IMG/VR virus record: IMGVR_UViG_3300025579_000001 | Location: 1 to 21,761 of that record | DNA: 21,761 bases | Reading direction: 5' to 3' (one strand) | From: a virus | Part shown: in pieces, positions 1 to 7,896 of the stretch | Layout: each line of letters starts with the position of its first letter | Position numbering within the stretch: the stretch's first letter is position 1 | Translations under genes and position numbers: made by a program | Notes under the pieces: model-generated | What the model saw: the letters and a program-made list of their open reading frames with translations, nothing else | What the model was told of the DNA's origin: nothing | The model's database searches: none

Positions 1-1613
1 GTCCACGTAGCGGTAGCCCAGCCAACGTCGATGTGGCCCGGCATCAACTGGATGCCGACCGCCTGCGGCCCCCCGGTGGCGACCTTCGCCTTGATGTAGA
101 CACGACACCGAGCCTTGGGGAAGGTGTGCCCAACGAGCCACCCCTTATCGCCCCCTCCCATCTCCCAATCGCCATACCAGTTGCCAGCAGTACCCAGCAT
201 CCGGAACGCCATGCCAAAGTCCGTGGTCGCGTCTGCGACAATCTCCCAATCCACGCCCTCCGTCATCCCGTTCGGGAGGATGCCGAGGGGTGCTAGGAGA
301 AGATCCGTGAGATTGACCGGCATCGGATCGACATGCCCGAAAATCGCGGGAAGTGCCTCGCGGGAGTTCAGCACCCGACCATCAAGGAGGTCCTGTGTCG
401 TCTGCCGCGGCAGGCCCCCGTGACCGGTGTACCGGACAGCCTCGACGCTATTGCCTATTCCGCGATCTTCGATCTGACCGGCCGATATCAGGGTCGCGTT
501 GCGAATGGTATTCATGTTGCCGGTCAGGATGACCGACGGATCACGGGCGGGGCAGATAAGCGAGATTTCGTTGAAAAAGGAGTTTGAGCATCCAAGCTCC
601 ACTGGCGCAGTCCCGACGATCGAACCCAGGGCGATCATGGTCCCCGTTATATGCTGGACCGTGCCGCTCCATGAGAACGGGACGAGGCCGTTCTCGATCG
701 TCAGTCTGTTGAGCGTCAGGTTCTCTAGGGACTCACGCCCAAATGGTCCGGTCGCAATGCCAACGAAGAAGAATGGATTGTCGCAAGAGTGGAATGTGGT
801 GTTGGTAAGGACGTTCCCCTCCCAGTTGACCATGCGCCAGCCGTTGCCAACCCCGTTGAAGTAGACGCTGTCCCAGTGAGACTCGTCGCAGGAGATTTCG
901 GTCGTAGCAAGGTTGGTAAGCGGATAGTCGCACCACAATCCATAGGCCAAACGATAAAAGAACAGGTTGCGGAGGCGCCCTAGGGCGAACGTACCAGCTT
1001 GAAGGTAGAAGCCGGCCGAGGCGTTCTGGCCCTGCATCGTCCAAGACGACGCCTCCACGCGGACGTTGCTCATTTCCATGTTGTGCATGAGAAGCGGCTG
1101 GGGGTCCGATCCGTCGGCAAAGTCCGAAGCGAAGCCCGCGTTGCCCACGCCGCCGCGATGCGGGAAGGAAGCATGGGCATCCGCCGAGTCATCGACGCGC
1201 AGCGTGAAGTCGCGCCAGTGCATCCCTACGACATCGAAATAGCCGACCGTCGGGTCAACGTGGAGGATGTCCTGACCCGCCTTGCCCAGCAGCACGGATA
1301 GGCCCATCCCCGCACCGCGGATCGACTGGCCCTTGTAATTGATCGTGCCAACGAGGAGGGTCCCCGGCGGCAGGATAACCTCGCCTGCCGCCGGCGCGGC
1401 GGCATCGAAGGCAGCCTGAACCGCCGTAGTGCTCTCCGTCGCGCCGGTCACGTCCACATACCCGTAGCCCCGCACGTCGAAGGCGCCCGTGGCATACGCC
1501 GCGACCTGGGCGACCGTCAACTTCTTCGACGTGCCCGTCTCGTTGGCGAGGAGTTCATCAGTACCAACAGCGACCGAGGCGGCGGGGAGGGCGGAAAGCT
1601 TGGTGCCAGTCAC
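1..1613 (-). CDS. Tailspike with beta-helix (partial, runs off left edge)
   Basis: This ORF begins at GTG 1613 with ribosome binding site GAAAGGA seven bases upstream, 20 bases after the hub stop, and stays open to the left edge, giving at least 537 residues. Residues 1-40 are the TKLS...GTSKKLTV module, 24 of 40 identical to the 500-aa fibre. Residues about 58-110 match the entry to pectate lyase-like beta-helices (STTAVQAAFDAAAPAAGEVILPPG, then GQSIRGAGMG). The helix continues with Asn-rich turns to roughly residue 400. Near residue 450 onward, a region with WEIVADATTDFGMAF, GNWYGDWEMGGGDKGWLVG and CRVYIKAKV looks like a second beta-sandwich, possibly carbohydrate-binding. It probably digests or binds a host glycan. 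The C terminus lies outside the window. Confidence 0.86.
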   Translation of the reverse strand, partial: MTGTKLSALPAASVAVGTDELLANETGTSKKLTVAQVAAYATGAFDVRGYGYVDVTGATESTTAVQAAFDAAAPAAGEVILPPGTLLVGTINYKGQSIRGAGMGLSVLLGKAGQDILHVDPTVGYFDVVGMHWRDFTLRVDDSADAHASFPHRGGVGNAGFASDFADGSDPQPLLMHNMEMSNVRVEASSWTMQGQNASAGFYLQAGTFALGRLRNLFFYRLAYGLWCDYPLTNLATTEISCDESHWDSVYFNGVGNGWRMVNWEGNVLTNTTFHSCDNPFFFVGIATGPFGRESLENLTLNRLTIENGLVPFSWSGTVQHITGTMIALGSIVGTAPVELGCSNSFFNEISLICPARDPSVILTGNMNTIRNATLISAGQIEDRGIGNSVEAVRYTGHGGLPRQTTQDLLDGRVLNSREALPAIFGHVDPMPVNLTDLLLAPLGILPNGMTEGVDWEIVADATTDFGMAFRMLGTAGNWYGDWEMGGGDKGWLVGHTFPKARCRVYIKAKVATGGPQAVGIQLMPGHIDVGWATATW

Positions 1614-1632
1614 GTTCGTATCCTTTCAGGCG

Positions 1633-3030
1633 TCAATTGGCGGCCAGGAGGCGAACCAACGACTTGGGCAACTCACCGTAGGACACCGTGTAGTGGCGCT
1701 TTCCCGTCCCGTCGAGGAAGTCCATCTCGACCTGGCTGATCTGGAAGGTCCAGCCCGGCGGTGTCACGGTCCCGGTGTCGAACGTCGCCGGGTCGAACGT
1801 CAGCGGGTCGAACGTCCCTCCGCCACTCCCCGGTCCGCCACTCCCCAGATCGAGCCCTCCCAAGCCATCCTCCAGCAGATAGTCGTCGCCCGACTCGAGG
1901 AGGAGGTCCCCCGAGACGCCCTCCGTCAGCAGGACGCCCGAACTATCCTGCAACAGATAGCCGTAGGTCCCCGCCTCGAGGAGAAGGCGGACAGGCGCGC
2001 TTCCGCTCCCCGTCGGCGTCCCGAGGTTTAGCGCGGCGTTCGTGATCGACACGGCCTGACCCGATCGCCAACCGTCCTTGTTCGTGACCGTGAAGGACCC
2101 GCGGATCACAGGCTGCGAGACCTTGGCGAGGTAGGCGGATCCGTACAGCGCGATCTTGGCGGCGTCCGTCGCATCGTCATTCTGGAGCGTCGTCTCGCGG
2201 CGCCCGTAGAGGGTAATGGAGTCGACGTCGAGCACCCAGTCCGCAGCCACCGGAAGATTGGTGATGGGATCCGTTGGCCCGACTACCCACACGGCATTGA
2301 GGATGCCCGACTCGTCACTCTCATGGGTCAGCGTCTCGGCGGCGATCGAAGTCGTCCCGTCAGGGGTGTCGCTGATCGCGTAGGGCGCGACGAACGCGCT
2401 GGTGTAGCCGTAGTTGATCCGGCTCAGGTAGTCGACCCACCACGTGCGATTTGCACCCGCTGCATCGGCGACCTGTGTGAGCGCCTTGGCGAGGGTGGCG
2501 ACGGTGAACGTCAGCGCCGGCATCGATGTGTTCGTGACGTTGACGAGCAGGTCGGGTGCCCGGAGTCCTGTGTAGGCATAACGCGAGACGAGATACTGGA
2601 CGACCGCCCGGTCATCCCATCCCGCGGGGGTAGCGTCTGAGCCGATGTAGGTCGCGTCGGCGTCCGGCTGGAGATCCGAAGCTTCGACGTCGATGGTGAA
2701 CCCGGCGGGTGAGATCGGCGCGAAACTCCGGCTGATGACGCGGCCCGTCCAGATCAAGGTCCCCGTCGCATCGACGACCTCGGTATAGGCCCGTGCGGGG
2801 ATCGTGAAGGCCCTAGTCGGGTCGAAGTGCTGTACCGAAAGCCTGCTCGCCGCACCTGGCCCCGAGTCCGTGACGCGCAGCGTCGTCAGGTCGTCCCGAG
2901 CCGTGTCATCCGTTCCGTCGAAAAGGATGTGCCAGGCTCCCGCCGCGAAGATGCGCGGCGCGAAATAGTCGGGCGTCGCCGTCCGCAGAGCCGACGCCCC
3001 GAGGGCCGAGCGGAGCGTGAAGACGCCCAT
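1633..3030 (-). CDS. Hub-like minor tail protein with repeat insertion
   Basis: This 465-residue protein resembles tail hub proteins: GAWHILFDGTDDTARDDL at the N terminus, a central barrel region (FTIPARAYTEVVDATG, LIWTGRVISRSFAP), and a C-terminal domain split by an insertion. The flanks are WRSGQAVSITNAALN (about 321-335) and WTFQISQVEMDF...RHYTVSYGEL (about 427-453), which in related hubs are close together. The insert, about 338-426, holds four or five L-L-E-S/D-G strands, a Gly/Ser linker (GGPGSGGGT) and the FDPLTFDPATFD tag. It may project from the tail tip. The hub assignment is by fold pattern. The ATG is 8 bases after the glycine-rich gene stop. Confidence 0.78.
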   Translation of the reverse strand: MGVFTLRSALGASALRTATPDYFAPRIFAAGAWHILFDGTDDTARDDLTTLRVTDSGPGAASRLSVQHFDPTRAFTIPARAYTEVVDATGTLIWTGRVISRSFAPISPAGFTIDVEASDLQPDADATYIGSDATPAGWDDRAVVQYLVSRYAYTGLRAPDLLVNVTNTSMPALTFTVATLAKALTQVADAAGANRTWWVDYLSRINYGYTSAFVAPYAISDTPDGTTSIAAETLTHESDESGILNAVWVVGPTDPITNLPVAADWVLDVDSITLYGRRETTLQNDDATDAAKIALYGSAYLAKVSQPVIRGSFTVTNKDGWRSGQAVSITNAALNLGTPTGSGSAPVRLLLEAGTYGYLLQDSSGVLLTEGVSGDLLLESGDDYLLEDGLGGLDLGSGGPGSGGGTFDPLTFDPATFDTGTVTPPGWTFQISQVEMDFLDGTGKRHYTVSYGELPKSLVRLLAAN

Positions 3031-3038
3031 CTACGCCG

Positions 3039-3821
3039 TCATCCGATCGCCACGACGACGATCCCGGAACCGCCTGAGTATCCAGCGAGGGGACTGCTGC
3101 TGAATCCAGCCCCGCCCCCGCCGCCGCCAGTGTTGGCAGTGCCAGCGGTTCCACCCGTGCCAGAACCGGAGGTGACACCGGCCTGCCCGTGGCCGCCCCC
3201 GCCGGTTCCTCCAGCGCCTCCCCCGGATCCACTTAGCGATCCCCCGCCCCCGCCGCCGCCACAATACGATTCCGCCGCGCCCGTGATCGAGTTGGACACG
3301 CCCGCCCCACCCGCCCCGCCGGTGGTGCCAGCGGTCTGTCCGACCTGCAACTGTCCACCGCCGCCATCGTGAGTGGTTGATATCCCGCCATTCTGTCCCT
3401 GCCCAAGTTTGGCTACGCCGCCGGGTCCGCCGGAGCCGCCATCGCCGCCGTTGACATAGGCCCCGTTGTAATACGAACCGAAACCCCCGCCAAGAGCAAC
3501 TATCCTGCCGACGCAAGAGGGCTCGCCCGAGCCGCCCACCGTAACAGTCAACGTACCGGCCGGAAGAAGCGCCACAAGATCGTAGACGTATCCACCCGCC
3601 CCGGCGCCACCTGCTGAACCGCCCCCCGTTTGAGGCCCCCCATTACCGCCGCCACCCACAACCAAGACCTCGGCGTGGCCGGCATTCTTGATGACGAGGG
3701 TGCCGGAGCCGGTCCACGTGTAGATGGTCTTGCCGAGCCGGCTCGCGGTATCGACGGTCGCGCCCGAGGATGACGCCACGGTCGCCGCCGGGATGTTGGG
3801 CGGGAACGCTCGGACGCTCAT
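3039..3821 (-). CDS. Glycine-rich tail adhesin
   Basis: This 260-residue protein is about one third or more glycine. Residues 1-50 (for example RLGKTIYTWTGSGTLVIKNAG) form a beta entry. From about 54 on it reads VLVVGGGGNGG, GAGAGGYVYDLVALLPAGTLTVTVGGSG and then long Gly runs with scattered Ser, Thr and Ala up to GGSGIVVVAIG. This matches the 'glycine-rich domain' tail proteins, whose Gly runs can pack as polyglycine helices, as in the S16 gp38 adhesin tip. A receptor-binding role is inferred. The single Cys residues near 102 and 188 could pair. The low-complexity run is likely prone to expansion and contraction. Confidence 0.85.
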   Translation of the reverse strand: MSVRAFPPNIPAATVASSSGATVDTASRLGKTIYTWTGSGTLVIKNAGHAEVLVVGGGGNGGPQTGGGSAGGAGAGGYVYDLVALLPAGTLTVTVGGSGEPSCVGRIVALGGGFGSYYNGAYVNGGDGGSGGPGGVAKLGQGQNGGISTTHDGGGGQLQVGQTAGTTGGAGGAGVSNSITGAAESYCGGGGGGGSLSGSGGGAGGTGGGGHGQAGVTSGSGTGGTAGTANTGGGGGGAGFSSSPLAGYSGGSGIVVVAIG

Positions 3822-3822
3822 G

Positions 3823-4167
3823 TCAGGAGATCGCCACGCCCGACGCGATGACGTCGAGCGCCGAGGCCGTGCCCGAGTAGACGATCAGCTTCTCGGTCGC
3901 GTTCATGACGATGCCGGTAACCTGGAAGATGGCCCCGCCCGACACGCTGTAGTCGTAAGCGATCGACGCCTTGATGGTCCCGCCCGTTGGCTCGCCGCTG
4001 GACCAAGAGGTGTCGGCGACATAGGCCCGGAAGGCCACGGTGTTCACCGTCCGGTTGGTGACGTTCAGGAGGAGGTTCCACGTCGTCAAGGCGGGCACCG
4101 TCCCGAGCGACGTGTACGTCATGCCGAGCGCGGTCGCGACGCCAAAGCGAGTTTCAATGCGAGCCAT
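3823..4167 (-). CDS. Small beta-sandwich virion protein, 114 aa
   Basis: This 114-residue protein has a pattern of strands: a start MARIETRFGVATALG, then LTTWNLLLNVTNRTVNTVAFRAYV, GTIKASIAYDYSVSGGAIFQV and a closing EKLIVYSGTASALDVIASG. It matches the jelly-roll 'LYTVP...N.....FRAYV' type modules seen at the ends of phage fibres. Here the module is a separate gene. It probably belongs to the tail tip, and a role as a carbohydrate-binding or stabilising piece is inference. It has a good ribosome binding site (GGAGGCGAC) and sits 8 bases after the 154-aa stop. Its stop is one base from the next ATG. Confidence 0.72.
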   Translation of the reverse strand: MARIETRFGVATALGMTYTSLGTVPALTTWNLLLNVTNRTVNTVAFRAYVADTSWSSGEPTGGTIKASIAYDYSVSGGAIFQVTGIVMNATEKLIVYSGTASALDVIASGVAIS

Positions 4168-4175
4168 GTCGCCTC

Positions 4176-4640
4176 CTAGAACCAGACATACGCGAGGTAG
4201 GTGTCGTCACGCAGGATGGCGACGCGCTTGTCAACGATCTGGTTGCTCTGGACCGTGGCGTTGTTCGCCGGGACGTAGACCGCATGGAGAACGATGGACG
4301 CGCCCGGGATCGCGGGGAAGACCGGGTTGGCGGCGGCGATTCCGGCCACCACTGATTTCGTGCCAGAGGTATTGGCGACGATGAGGTCAAACCGCGGATT
4401 GGTCGCGTTGCCCGCACCGATCGCTACTGTGCCCGAGGCGACGATGACATCCCTGCTGCCGATGATGACCACGCCCGCGGCGATCGTGACGTTGAGGTCC
4501 GCGCCCGTGACGGAGGCGGCGCAGCCCGAGGTGACACCCGTCAGCCCGTGGCCGGCCGCAAGGATGGAGAGGTCCCCGGAGTCCGGGCTGGCCTGCGCCG
4601 GGAAGGCGGCGTCCGCGTAGTTCGGGATCTGAAAGGGCAT
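4176..4640 (-). CDS. Tail-tip or baseplate-associated virion protein, 154 aa
   Basis: This 154-residue protein starts MPFQIPNYADAAFPAQASPD. A beta-rich body follows with the conserved-looking segments DLNVTIAAGVVIIGSRDV, NPRFDLIVANTSGTKSVV, NPVFPAIPGASIVLHAVYVP and NNATVQSNQIVDKRVAIL. I recognise this arrangement as a common small protein in tail-fibre regions of siphoviruses, with a repeat-like beta domain thought to link the tail tip to fibres. The exact role is not established. It is encoded just downstream of the tape measure gene, where tail-tip proteins belong. Its ATG is about 10 bases after the tape measure stop. Confidence 0.75.
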   Translation of the reverse strand: MPFQIPNYADAAFPAQASPDSGDLSILAAGHGLTGVTSGCAASVTGADLNVTIAAGVVIIGSRDVIVASGTVAIGAGNATNPRFDLIVANTSGTKSVVAGIAAANPVFPAIPGASIVLHAVYVPANNATVQSNQIVDKRVAILRDDTYLAYVWF

Positions 4641-4649
4641 CGTCGTCTC

Positions 4650-7385
4650 CTAGGGGGTCGCCCCGCCGCGGGCGGCGGTCCGGTAGCTGTAGAACAGGCG
4701 CTCGTCCACCACGCGGGCCAGCGTGCGGCCGTCAACGGTCAGGTTGATGACGACGGGCTGCCCCGAGGATCTGCCCCCGGAGCTCGGCGTGACGTACCCC
4801 GTCCCACCCCGCATCGTCAGCCGCTCCGGCCCGTTCTCTCCGACGAGGTAGTCGCCGAACGGCGCGATCGGCCCGCCGGCGGCTCGAGGCGCCGTTACGC
4901 CTGGGCTGGTCCATACTTGCGTCCCCGCGTCGACCGCGGCCTGCTGGAGCGCCCCGCCGGCCTGCCCCGGCCCGAAGCCAAGGCCCTGGGCGATGAGCGA
5001 TGCCAGGGCATTGTTGCCCGATTGAGCTGCGGCCTTCTGGGCGGCCGACGTGAGCGCGGATACTGCCCCCTTCGAAATCAGGTCCATTGCCTGCTGGATG
5101 TTCGTCAGCGATGCCGTGACCCCGGCGGCCACGCCGTCGCCGATAGCCGTTCCAAGGTCGGTACCCGCCACGAGGTAGTCGCCCTTGGCGTCGGAGAGCA
5201 GGGCGAGGATCGCCGCCCGGGCGGTGGTATACGACGCACCCTGCTTGTCGAGTTGGGCCTGGAGGGCGTCGGATGCCTTCTTCCAATGGTCGACCTGCAT
5301 CTGGTACAGGTTGTCTTCGGCCGTCTTGGCGGAGTCGAACTGCTTGTCCTGCGCCGTCTTCTGGACGTCGAGCGCCTTTACCTGCGCGTCGGATTGAGTC
5401 TGGAGTTGCTTGGTTTGGGTATCAGCGGCGGTCTGGAGTTGCTTGAGATGCTGGTCCTCGAGGAACGTCGTGAGAGCCGCTTCGGCGGTGGCCCTGTCGT
5501 CGGCTGTCGCGGCGGTGCTGACCGCAGACTCGAGCTGCGCCTGCTGTTCGGCGTCGCGCTTTGCCTGCAACTGGTCGCTATACGCCTTGACTGACGCGTT
5601 GATTGCGTCGATCTGCGCCTGGGTCTGCCCGTTGATGGCGTCGACCTGAACCTGGTACTGCTCGTCATAGAGCGTTCGGGCGTCGTCGATGGCCTGGAGG
5701 TTCTTGGTGTGGACCGCATTGAAGTAGGCGTTGGCACTGGCAGTGATCCGGGTGAAGGCGTCCGTGATCTGCTGCTTGACGGTGTTCATCGCCGCGCCCG
5801 CCGACTTCGCCGCCGATGTGATCTGGGGCAGGAAGGTGGAGCCGGAGGCGAGCGGCTTGAATGCTGCGACCGTTGACTTGGCGGTGGCCGCGAGTCCCTG
5901 GAGCGCCATGTTCGTCCCGCGGGCCTCGCTCGGAGTGTCCCCGACGAGCATCGTCGAGCGCCAGCCGGCGTTCCAATAGAGCGCCGCAGAGACGGCCTCT
6001 GCGTAGGCCGGGCCCTTGAGCGCGTCGAGTTGGGCGACGATGGCGGTGACGGTCTCATACGTGGCGGCAAGGACGTCCGGCTCGGCGCTCTGGAGCCCCT
6101 TGGCGATGGACTGCCCGAACAGGAGCCCACCGAGTCGTGACACCTGCTGCGTGCTGGTCAGCGAGGTTTTGAGGACGTCCTCGAGGTTCTTCATGGCCGC
6201 GTCGACATCGGTCATTCGAGAGCGGAGCCCGTCGGCATAGCCCTTCGCGCTCTTGGCCGCGGTGTCGAAGTATTCCTGGCTGAGTTGCACGAGGACCGGA
6301 ATGATCCCGTTCCCGAGGGCATCCGCCGCCGCGTGGGCAGACGTGACCATGATCGACTGCTGATTGGTCAACTTGCCCGCGGCAGCCGCGGTGCGGTTGG
6401 CCTGCTCCTCATAGGACTGGAAGGAGTTGACGGTCGTGTCCGTGTAGTGCGCTACCTCGAGGTTCGCGCCGCTCAGTTCCTTCTGCGCGGTCGCCAGCGA
6501 TGTGGTTGCGGCCACGACCCCGGCGATTAGCCCGGCGACCGCTGCGAACGGAGCCCATAGCTCGATCGTCGCTGCGGCGAGCGCAATGAAGCCGGCCGTG
6601 ATGATCCCGATCGCTGCCGAGTAGTCGCTCGCGTGGTCGGCAAGGGAACCGAGCGAGTCGAGGAAGTCGGCGACCCCCTTCTCGGCATCCGTCAGGACCG
6701 GCAGGAGGACGTTACCGAGCTTCTCCTGCAACCTGTCCCATGTCGCGCCGAGTCGGGCCTGCGCCCCCTCGTAGGTGTTGGTGAACGCCTCGCCCTGCCC
6801 GGCGACGACCTTCTCCACCTCGGCCAGCGCGATCATCGGATCGGTCCCGGCCTTGACCGCAAGACCCAGTGACTTCAGGGAACGGAACTGACCGGCGAGG
6901 ACCATCACGAGGCTCTGCGATGCCGTGGCGAGGTCTTCGTGTTTGTAGCGGGCGAGGTCCATCGCGATCGACTCGATGTCGAGCGCCTTGCCGACGTCAT
7001 GCGTCGCGCCGACGAGGATCTGCATGGCCGCGGCCGTATCGGAGTCCATGTATCCGAGCTGGACCCCTGCCGCCATCCGCTTCTCGATGGCCGCAGTGTC
7101 ACCGTCCCACGCCGGGACATTGGCCGCGAGAGTGGCGCGCAGGCGTTCCATGACGGCCTGCTCTTCGCCCGCCTTGGCGATCGACTCGGTGAAGACGTCT
7201 CCGAGGCCCTTGATGGCCTGGATCCCGGCATTGAACGCCGCGATGCCGATGCCCATCTCCGCGCCCTGGATGAGGCTCTTCCAACCGGCCGAGGTCGTGA
7301 GCGACGCGAAGTCCTTCTGGATCTTCTGGACCTCGCTCGACGCGGTGTTCTTGGCGCCGATCTGGATGTTGATGCTGTTCGGCAC
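4650..7385 (-). CDS. Tape measure protein
   Basis: This 911-residue protein sets tail length and lines the tube before DNA exit. Initiation is at a GTG (7385) with GGAG about 8 bases upstream. Residues about 1-250 are helical, with the common N-terminal pattern of variable helices. A hydrophobic stretch at about 256-297 (IGIITAGFIALAAATIELW onward) may insert in the host membrane. A long Gln/Ala/Asp coiled coil covers about 560-710. The C terminus has the family-typical Gly motif AAGGPIAPFGDYLVGENGPE followed by VTPSSGG. At roughly 1.5 angstrom per residue, the tail would be about 135 nm. No lytic domain is visible. Confidence 0.93.
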   Translation of the reverse strand: MPNSINIQIGAKNTASSEVQKIQKDFASLTTSAGWKSLIQGAEMGIGIAAFNAGIQAIKGLGDVFTESIAKAGEEQAVMERLRATLAANVPAWDGDTAAIEKRMAAGVQLGYMDSDTAAAMQILVGATHDVGKALDIESIAMDLARYKHEDLATASQSLVMVLAGQFRSLKSLGLAVKAGTDPMIALAEVEKVVAGQGEAFTNTYEGAQARLGATWDRLQEKLGNVLLPVLTDAEKGVADFLDSLGSLADHASDYSAAIGIITAGFIALAAATIELWAPFAAVAGLIAGVVAATTSLATAQKELSGANLEVAHYTDTTVNSFQSYEEQANRTAAAAGKLTNQQSIMVTSAHAAADALGNGIIPVLVQLSQEYFDTAAKSAKGYADGLRSRMTDVDAAMKNLEDVLKTSLTSTQQVSRLGGLLFGQSIAKGLQSAEPDVLAATYETVTAIVAQLDALKGPAYAEAVSAALYWNAGWRSTMLVGDTPSEARGTNMALQGLAATAKSTVAAFKPLASGSTFLPQITSAAKSAGAAMNTVKQQITDAFTRITASANAYFNAVHTKNLQAIDDARTLYDEQYQVQVDAINGQTQAQIDAINASVKAYSDQLQAKRDAEQQAQLESAVSTAATADDRATAEAALTTFLEDQHLKQLQTAADTQTKQLQTQSDAQVKALDVQKTAQDKQFDSAKTAEDNLYQMQVDHWKKASDALQAQLDKQGASYTTARAAILALLSDAKGDYLVAGTDLGTAIGDGVAAGVTASLTNIQQAMDLISKGAVSALTSAAQKAAAQSGNNALASLIAQGLGFGPGQAGGALQQAAVDAGTQVWTSPGVTAPRAAGGPIAPFGDYLVGENGPERLTMRGGTGYVTPSSGGRSSGQPVVINLTVDGRTLARVVDERLFYSYRTAARGGATP

Positions 7386-7389
7386 GGGG

Positions 7390-7896
7390 CTACTCCAGTC
7401 CCTGCGTCAGGTTGATGCTCTCGGCCATGCTGTTGGCCTCTGGCTTGAGTTGGCGGTAGGTGTCGCGGAACATCCAGAGCGGCGTCTGACGCTGGCCGCC
7501 GCGGGTGATCTTCGTCCGGGTGCGGACCTTGACGCCCTTGGCGGTGACCCGCGCCGTCGTGACCGATGTCTCGTGGCGCGCGTATTGCCCGGACTCCATC
7601 ACGGCCGCCACGATGTACGGGGCGCGCGGGTTGTCATCACCCGAACGGAACAGGTCCGGCTTCATGCGGACCTTGCCCCAGATCGAGTAGGGGCCCGAAT
7701 GGAAGAACTCGACCCCGCCGCGCGTCTGCCCGGTCGCGACGTGCGGGGTCACGCGCGACTGGACCGCGCGGAGCGCCTTCTCGCCGATGTAGACGATGGC
7801 CCGGGCGATGTTGCGGTTCAGGGTGGCGTTGGCGTCCGGCTGGAAGATCGGACCCTCGACCGTGATCTGCGAACCTCCAGCCTTGAGATCGATCAT
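7390..7896 (-). CDS. Tail-associated protein, HK97 gp10-like
   Basis: This 168-residue protein starts at the ATG that overlaps the stop of the frameshifted chaperone. The segment NRNIARAIVYIGEKALRAVQ followed by VTPHVATGQTRGGV resembles HK97 gp10-like neck or tail proteins, which have an N-terminal helix, then 'P..TG.....' and then beta strands. The later part has SGPYSIWGKV and RAPYIVAAVMESG. Such proteins normally sit in the neck cluster. Here the gene lies between the chaperones and the tape measure, so it may instead be a small minor tail protein. The role is therefore tentative. The open frame upstream (to 8139) lies in the chaperone genes and is not coding in that frame. The stop is four bases before the tape measure GTG. 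Confidence 0.68.
   Translation of the reverse strand: MIDLKAGGSQITVEGPIFQPDANATLNRNIARAIVYIGEKALRAVQSRVTPHVATGQTRGGVEFFHSGPYSIWGKVRMKPDLFRSGDDNPRAPYIVAAVMESGQYARHETSVTTARVTAKGVKVRTRTKITRGGQRQTPLWMFRDTYRQLKPEANSMAESINLTQGLE

Noticed and set aside
2827-3372. Plus-strand proline-rich frame
   Set aside because: The Pro runs are the complement of the Gly codons in the glycine-rich adhesin.
4548-5594. Plus-strand open frame of 348 codons opposite the tape measure gene
   Set aside because: It is antisense to a well supported gene. The Leu/Arg/Glu-rich product is a mirror of the coiled coil.
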